The notes under the pieces are model-generated. The model was not told the origin of the DNA and searched no databases. It saw only the letters and a list, made by a program, of their open reading frames with translations. Source: Zoogloeaceae bacterium (GTDB lineage: Bacteria > Pseudomonadota > Gammaproteobacteria > Burkholderiales > Rhodocyclaceae). From it: DNA of 10,158 nt. Below, piece by piece: positions 7,390-10,158 of the stretch (positions within the stretch are counted from its first letter, which is position 1; every line of letters starts with the position of its first letter). The stretch covers positions 1 through 10,158 of the forward strand of contig JAITNI010000047.1 in assembly GCA_031290535.1 (NCBI GenBank), read 5' to 3'. The position numbers were made by a program, and so were the translations under genes.

Positions 7390-7482
7390 AGCTCGGTCGT
7401 TGGGCGTGGTTCGACAGGGCTTCACCAAGAACGGGAGGAGAGGCAGGCTCACCACGAACGGAAAATTATGGGAACATCTATA
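7348..7482. repeat. MITE-like palindromic element, downstream copy with terminal inverted repeats
   Basis: The left end TATAGTGATTCCCACAAT (7348-7365) and the inverse of the right end, TATAGATGTTCCCATAAT (7465-7482), agree at 14 of 18 positions with no gaps. Between them is the CCGTTCGCCCTGAAGC core (from 7377), an inner GGTTCGACAGGGCTTCACC, a first AAGAACGGG and a second GGCTCACCACGAACGG. It aligns over its length with the copy at 6159-6289. The sequence CAT lies just outside on the left (7346-7348 region) and CATG on the right (7484-7487). There is no ORF inside. It overlaps the 3' end of the RlmN-like gene. Confidence 0.7.
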
Positions 7483-7497
7483 GCATGTCTTCGCATG

Positions 7498-7551
7498 GGA
7501 CGCAGGGGCGGATTGCGTCCGCCCAGGGCGTGTGCAACGCACCCCTACAGG
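7498..7551. repeat. GC-rich double-hairpin intergenic repeat
   Basis: GGGCGGA (7506-7512), loop TTGCG, TCCGCCC (7518-7524) is a perfect 7-bp hairpin. It is followed at once by a second, imperfect one, GGGCGTG...CGCACCC (7526-7544). Outer arms GCAGGGG and CCCCTAC bracket both. I know this GGGCGGATTGC...GTCCGCCC and GGGCGTGTGCAACGC arrangement as a common intergenic repeat of environmental bacteria, unrelated to the TTCGACAGG family. It lies 33 nt past the end of the minus-strand gene at 7585-7899 and just beyond the MITE-like element, so it could stop transcripts from either side, although there is no T-run. Confidence 0.55.
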
Positions 7552-7584
7552 TTGGGAACATCCAGTTTTTATTGCGAAATGAAA

Positions 7585-7899
7585 TTATGCCTTTGTCACT
7601 AGCCGGTTGCTGGAATGCAGAGATTCTGACAGAGGGGCGGGACAAAGCAGGCGTGTGGCGTTTGCGCCCAGTTGTCTCAATTCTTCGGCCAGGACGCAAG
7701 CGGCTTGTTGCGCTTCGCGTTCGCCCTGAAACGGGCCTTGCGCCAGTGCCTGCACGGCATTGAGTAATTCCCGCAAGGCATAATCGGGGTCTCTTTCCAG
7801 CCGGGCGAGGGCGGTGACCCGCCGGGGGCCAAGCCGGGATGGGGCGGATGCCGACTCCCGCCGTGCGGGCAGGGCCAGAGACAGTTGCGCCAGTTTCAT
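7585..7899 (-). CDS. Small protein of unknown function, last gene of the dxs-folE2 direction
   Basis: This 104-residue protein has a strong CAGGAGGG ribosome site (7909-7916) 9 nt before its ATG, the main reason to accept it as real. I do not recognise it. The first 30 residues are basic and Ala/Ser/Leu-rich (MKLAQLSLALPARRESASAP, then SRLGPRR). The middle is predicted helical and amphipathic (ALARLERDPDYALRELLNAV, then AQQAACVLAEELRQLG). The tail after about residue 84 (CPAPLSESLHSSNRLVTKA) is of lower complexity and may be degenerate or repeat-derived. It has no clear signal peptide or membrane helix. It follows the 48-codon ORF by 61 nt and could be the distal gene of the same transcript. 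The overlapping plus-strand ORF (7485-7763) begins inside repeat sequence and has no comparable ribosome site. Confidence 0.55.
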   Translation of the reverse strand: MKLAQLSLALPARRESASAPSRLGPRRVTALARLERDPDYALRELLNAVQALAQGPFQGEREAQQAACVLAEELRQLGANATRLLCPAPLSESLHSSNRLVTKA

Positions 7900-7960
7900 G
7901 AATGAAAACCCTCCTGCCTGTTTTAGCGGCAGAAAAGCGAAAAACTTGAGGCGGCAGGCG

Positions 7961-8107
7961 TTATGGGGCGGACAGGGCGGGCGCTTCGATTTCCTGGAAT
8001 GAAGTCAGGAGGCGTTCCATCTTTTCCGCGTACCTCTTTTTTCTGCCGGAAAGCGTCCACACCCCTATTTGATAAAGCCGCGCCCAGAGGACTGCCAGGC
8101 CTTTCAT
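7961..8107 (-). CDS. Putative 48-residue protein just after folE2
   Basis: Reading the minus strand past the folE2 stop, an ATG occurs 2 nt later and opens a 48-codon frame: MKGLAVLWARLYQIGVWTLS, then GRKKRYAEKMERLLTSFQEI, then EAPALSAP and TAA. It has a short hydrophobic N-terminal half with two Trp, followed by a highly charged amphipathic stretch. It could be a small membrane-associated protein. There is no ribosome site of its own, so translation would rest on coupling to folE2. It fills what would otherwise be most of a 210-nt gap between folE2 and the 104-residue gene. I do not recognise the sequence, and a chance ORF of this length is possible. Confidence 0.4.
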   Translation of the reverse strand: MKGLAVLWARLYQIGVWTLSGRKKRYAEKMERLLTSFQEIEAPALSAP

Positions 8108-8109
8108 TT

Positions 8110-8904
8110 TCACGCCGTTTTATCCCGCTCGATCAGGGCATAGGCGGAATGGTTGTGGATGGACTCGAAATTTTCCGATTCCACGATGTAGTCCAGCACA
8201 CGCGGTTCGACGTTCAGACGGGCGGCGACGTCGCGCACCATGTCTTCAACAAATTTGGGATTGTCGTAGGCGCGTTCGGTGACGAATTTTTCGTCCGGGC
8301 GTTTCAGGAGGCCGTACAGCTCGCAGGAGGCTTCGCGCTCCACGAGCGCCACAATTTCCTCAATCCACATGAATTTGCTGGTGCGGGCGGTGACGGTGAC
8401 ATGCGAACGCTGGTTGTGCGCGCCGCGTTCGGAGATTTTTTTGGAGCACGGGCAAAGACTGGTAACGGGAATCACGACTTTCAGGCGGGTAGTGATCTTG
8501 CCGTCGGCAATGTCGCCGATGAAGGTGACGTCATAATCCATCAGGCTCTGCACACCGGAAACCGGGGCGGCCTTGTTGATGAAGTAGGGAAAACTCATCT
8601 CGATGTGGCCGGTTGCGGCTTCCAGCCGTTCGACCATCTCTTTCAACATGGCGGGAAAATTTTCCACGGACATTTCCTGCTCGTGGCTATTGAGGATTTC
8701 CACGAAGCGGGACATGTGCGTGCCTTTGAAATTGTGCGGCAAGCCCACGTACATGTTGAAAGTGGCGATGGTATGCTGCACGCCGCGATTCTTGTCGCTG
8801 ACCCGGATGGGATGGCGAATGGACTTGATGCCAACCTTGTTGATGGCAAGCTGGCGGGTATCTTCCGAACTCTGCACGTCGGGGATGCTGGGGGGGAGGG
8901 TCAT
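8110..8904 (-). CDS. folE2: GTP cyclohydrolase FolE2 (type IB)
   Basis: This 264-residue enzyme converts GTP to 7,8-dihydroneopterin triphosphate and formate, the first step of folate (and, via the same product, queuosine) synthesis. It is the T-fold type IB enzyme, unrelated in sequence detail to the classic FolE, and in the family it works with metals other than zinc. Visible family signatures are DVQSSEDTR (9-17) at the N-terminus, the [14 protein letters not shown] stretch, [19 protein letters not shown] (49-67), the catalytic-site motif [20 protein letters not shown] with Cys151 and His163, and [16 protein letters not shown] near the C-terminus with the conserved Glu and His. The length is normal. 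The ATG at 8904 is preceded by an AAGGA site (8913-8917). It lies in the same direction as dxs, with a foreign-looking gene between them. Presence of folE2 does not show whether a folE also exists elsewhere. Confidence 0.95.
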   Translation of the reverse strand: MTLPPSIPDVQSSEDTRQLAINKVGIKSIRHPIRVSDKNRGVQHTIATFNMYVGLPHNFKGTHMSRFVEILNSHEQEMSVENFPAMLKEMVERLEAATGHIEMSFPYFINKAAPVSGVQSLMDYDVTFIGDIADGKITTRLKVVIPVTSLCPCSKKISERGAHNQRSHVTVTARTSKFMWIEEIVALVEREASCELYGLLKRPDEKFVTERAYDNPKFVEDMVRDVAARLNVEPRVLDYIVESENFESIHNHSAYALIERDKTA

Positions 8905-9056
8905 TGTTTTTTTCCTTTTGGGGGCTGAAGCCTAGTCTGAAGCCTGAGGAGGGATTTTAACAGGATTGGTTTTGGCGGGGAGGCGAGTCTTCAGCGTGAT
9001 GCCGACCGGATAGAAAGCGCCGGGTTATGGTCGGCCTGTGGCTTAACCTGCCGTGC
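8905..9056. other. Gap between folE2 and the zinc-ribbon gene, with an inverted repeat
   Basis: This 152-nt stretch holds no ORF with a ribosome site apart from the folE2 leader. GCCGACC (9001-9007) and GGTCGGC (9029-9035) form a perfect 7-bp stem around a 21-nt loop, just after the zinc-ribbon gene on the minus strand. There is no T-run after it, so it is a weak terminator candidate. A short tandem duplication, CTGAAGCCTAGT/CTGAAGCCTGAG, lies at about 8925-8949. Base composition returns to the GC-rich level here, so the right-hand part may mark the edge of the inserted AT-rich gene. Confidence 0.35.
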
Positions 9057-9509
9057 CTATGGCTTGTCATTCCATTCACTTTCAACCAAATTTTCGTAAT
9101 TTTTTGGCTCTTTTTCCAGATCAACGGGTAAAAATCCAAAGTTTTTGTCTTTGACATAAACCTTCCTTCGATAACTGTATCGCCTGGAGATATTTTCAAT
9201 CTCTCTGAACAAATCGTTCTTGTCAAACCATACTGTGCCGCATTCTCCACACCCCCAAAACCCTGTAGCATCTTCAACGTATGAGATGATTCCAGAGCAG
9301 GTTTTGCATGGGCATCTCAGACCATCGCCGATTTTTTTATTGGCGTCCGGCGATTTCGTGGACATTGGATTCATGGGAAAGCTTCTGCCGCATAAAGAGC
9401 AGGCAATCATGATAAATTTCATGCCTTTGCTTTGCGAGTTTTTGAGATGTTCCATCTGGTCTGGAGATGGAACAAACTCACATTTGCATTTATCACAAAA
9501 CAGTTTCAT
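9057..9509 (-). CDS. Double zinc-ribbon protein, AT-rich, unknown function
   Basis: This is a 150-residue protein with a GAGGGGAAG ribosome site just before its ATG. Its ten cysteines fall into two four-cysteine sites: CDKC (5, 8) with CSLC (37, 40), and CKTC (68, 71) with CGEC (87, 90), plus Cys10 and Cys66. The second unit, ending GCGECGTVWFDKNDL, resembles the TFIIB-type zinc ribbon, which typically has CPxCGGxWLDxGEL. The C-terminal 45 residues are charged and aromatic (RRYSYRRKVYVKDKNFGFLP, then VDLEKEPKNYENLVE). It has no signal peptide or membrane segment, so it is presumably cytoplasmic and may bind nucleic acid or protein. The coding sequence is visibly AT-rich and uses Lys, Asn, Phe and Tyr codons that are rare in the genes on both sides. 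It lies 38 nt after dxs and 152 nt before folE2, which suggests recent acquisition into that gene pair. I cannot name a function. Confidence 0.75.
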   Translation of the reverse strand: MKLFCDKCKCEFVPSPDQMEHLKNSQSKGMKFIMIACSLCGRSFPMNPMSTKSPDANKKIGDGLRCPCKTCSGIISYVEDATGFWGCGECGTVWFDKNDLFREIENISRRYSYRRKVYVKDKNFGFLPVDLEKEPKNYENLVESEWNDKP

Positions 9510-9547
9510 TTCTTCCCCCTCAACCTGTACTTGTGCAACATGCCGGG

Positions 9548-10158
9548 TTATGTCGCGGTGTTGCGAAACGCCCGCACCGCCCCCACAATCCCCTTTGCAT
9601 CCAGCCCAAGCTCCGCGAGCAGTTCGGACTGTTCGCCGTGCTCGATAAAACGGTCGGGCAGACCCAGGCGCAGGAGGGGGGTAGGGATTTTTCGTTCTTC
9701 CAGTACGCGGGCGATTTCTGAACCTGCGCCGCCGATCACGGCGTTTTCCTCGATGCTGACCAGAAGCGTGTGCTGGCGCGCCAGTTGTTCGACCAGATCG
9801 GCGTCCAGCGGTTTAACGAAGCGCATGTTGGCGACGCTGGCGTGGAGGGTTTCGCCAGCCGCCAGCGCGGGCGCGACCCTGCTGCCGAAGGCGAGCAGGG
9901 CGACGTCAGTGCCTTCGCGCAGCAATACGCCCTTGCCGACGGGCAGGGTTTCCAGATTGGTTTCTGGCGCTATCCCCGTGCCGCTGCCGCGCGGATAACG
10001 CACGGCGGCGGGGGCGTTCAACTGGTGGGCGGTGGAAAACATCCGGCGGCATTCGGCTTCGTCCGCCGGGGTCATGATGACCAGATTGGGGATGCAGGCC
10101 AAAAAGGAGAGGTCGTAGCTGCCGTGGTGGGTCGCGCCGTCCGCGCCAACCAGTCCGC
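9548..10158 (-). CDS. dxs: 1-deoxy-D-xylulose-5-phosphate synthase, C-terminal part (5' end outside window)
   Basis: About 202 residues are visible, and the frame is open to the right edge. The ATG at 10102 is internal. The upstream codons read GLVGADGATHHGSYDLSFLA, which is the conserved loop of the transketolase-like pyrimidine-binding domain of Dxs. CIPNLVIMTPADEAE and AVRYPRGSGTG follow, then the C-terminal domain with VALLAFGSRVAPAL, MRFVKPLDADLV and LLVSIEENAVIGGAGSE, and the end (LRLGLPDRFIEHGEQSELLA). The enzyme condenses pyruvate and glyceraldehyde 3-phosphate with thiamine diphosphate to form DXP, the entry step of the MEP isoprenoid pathway and a precursor of thiamine and pyridoxal. 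Thiamine diphosphate-binding and catalytic residues of the N-terminal domain are outside the window. The C-terminus is of normal length and not disrupted by the adjacent inserted gene. Confidence 0.95.
   Translation of the reverse strand, partial: GLVGADGATHHGSYDLSFLACIPNLVIMTPADEAECRRMFSTAHQLNAPAAVRYPRGSGTGIAPETNLETLPVGKGVLLREGTDVALLAFGSRVAPALAAGETLHASVANMRFVKPLDADLVEQLARQHTLLVSIEENAVIGGAGSEIARVLEERKIPTPLLRLGLPDRFIEHGEQSELLAELGLDAKGIVGAVRAFRNTAT

Noticed and set aside
7563..7590. TTTTTATTGCGAAATGAAATT, similar to half of the maeB palindrome
   Set aside because: Only partial similarity, with no matching inverse arm nearby; probably chance in an AT-rich patch.
7485..7763. 92-codon plus-strand ORF
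   Set aside because: It begins inside the element end and runs through the GC-rich repeat, with no good ribosome site, and overlaps a minus-strand gene that has one.
7963..8928. 321-codon open frame on the plus strand
   Set aside because: It is antisense to folE2, whose catalytic motifs are intact; the plus frame has no recognisable domain.
1..10158. Search by eye for tRNA, rRNA, riboswitch, transposase or phage genes
   Set aside because: None supported; the leaders of folE2, maeB and the RlmN-like gene show no riboswitch pattern I recognise.

Overview
The window looks like an ordinary chromosomal stretch from a GC-rich proteobacterium, most likely a betaproteobacterium (Rhodocyclales or Nitrosomonadales type). 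The reasons are hemX-hemY in tandem, a full-length fused malic enzyme of the MaeB type, folE2 close to dxs, and intergenic copies of a palindromic repeat (CCGTTCG...TTCGACAGGCTCACCACGAACGG) that I know from many environmental proteobacteria. The lineage is inferred from gene content and not tested.

Layout. Plus strand, 1-1870: the 3' part of hemX, then hemY 2 nt later (the tail of the haem biosynthesis operon). After a decayed palindromic repeat (1907-1977) comes a block of three genes of unknown function (2027-3438): a 78-residue four-cysteine protein, a 245-residue membrane-anchored protein with a TTG start, and a 126-residue acidic soluble protein. A leader with a 43-nt palindrome (3524-3566) precedes maeB (3674-5947). 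The next gap (5948-6318) is filled with repeats. A radical-SAM RNA methyltransferase of the RlmN/Cfr family follows (6319-7389). It lies between two same-orientation copies of a MITE-like repeat, and the downstream copy supplies its last 13 codons and its stop. A different GC-rich repeat follows at 7498-7551.

Minus strand, read from the right edge leftwards: the 3' third of dxs (isoprenoid precursor and thiamine/pyridoxal precursor synthesis), an AT-rich zinc-ribbon gene that looks like a recent insertion, folE2 (the zinc/iron-independent first step of folate and pterin synthesis), an overlooked 48-codon ORF only 2 nt after folE2, and a 104-residue protein of unknown function. All five point the same way with short gaps and could be one transcript.

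I found no tRNA, rRNA, CRISPR array, transposase or phage gene, and no obvious new multi-gene system. The best leads are the inserted zinc-ribbon gene between dxs and folE2, the MITE-like pair around the RlmN-like gene, the palindrome ahead of maeB, and the unknown block after hemY.
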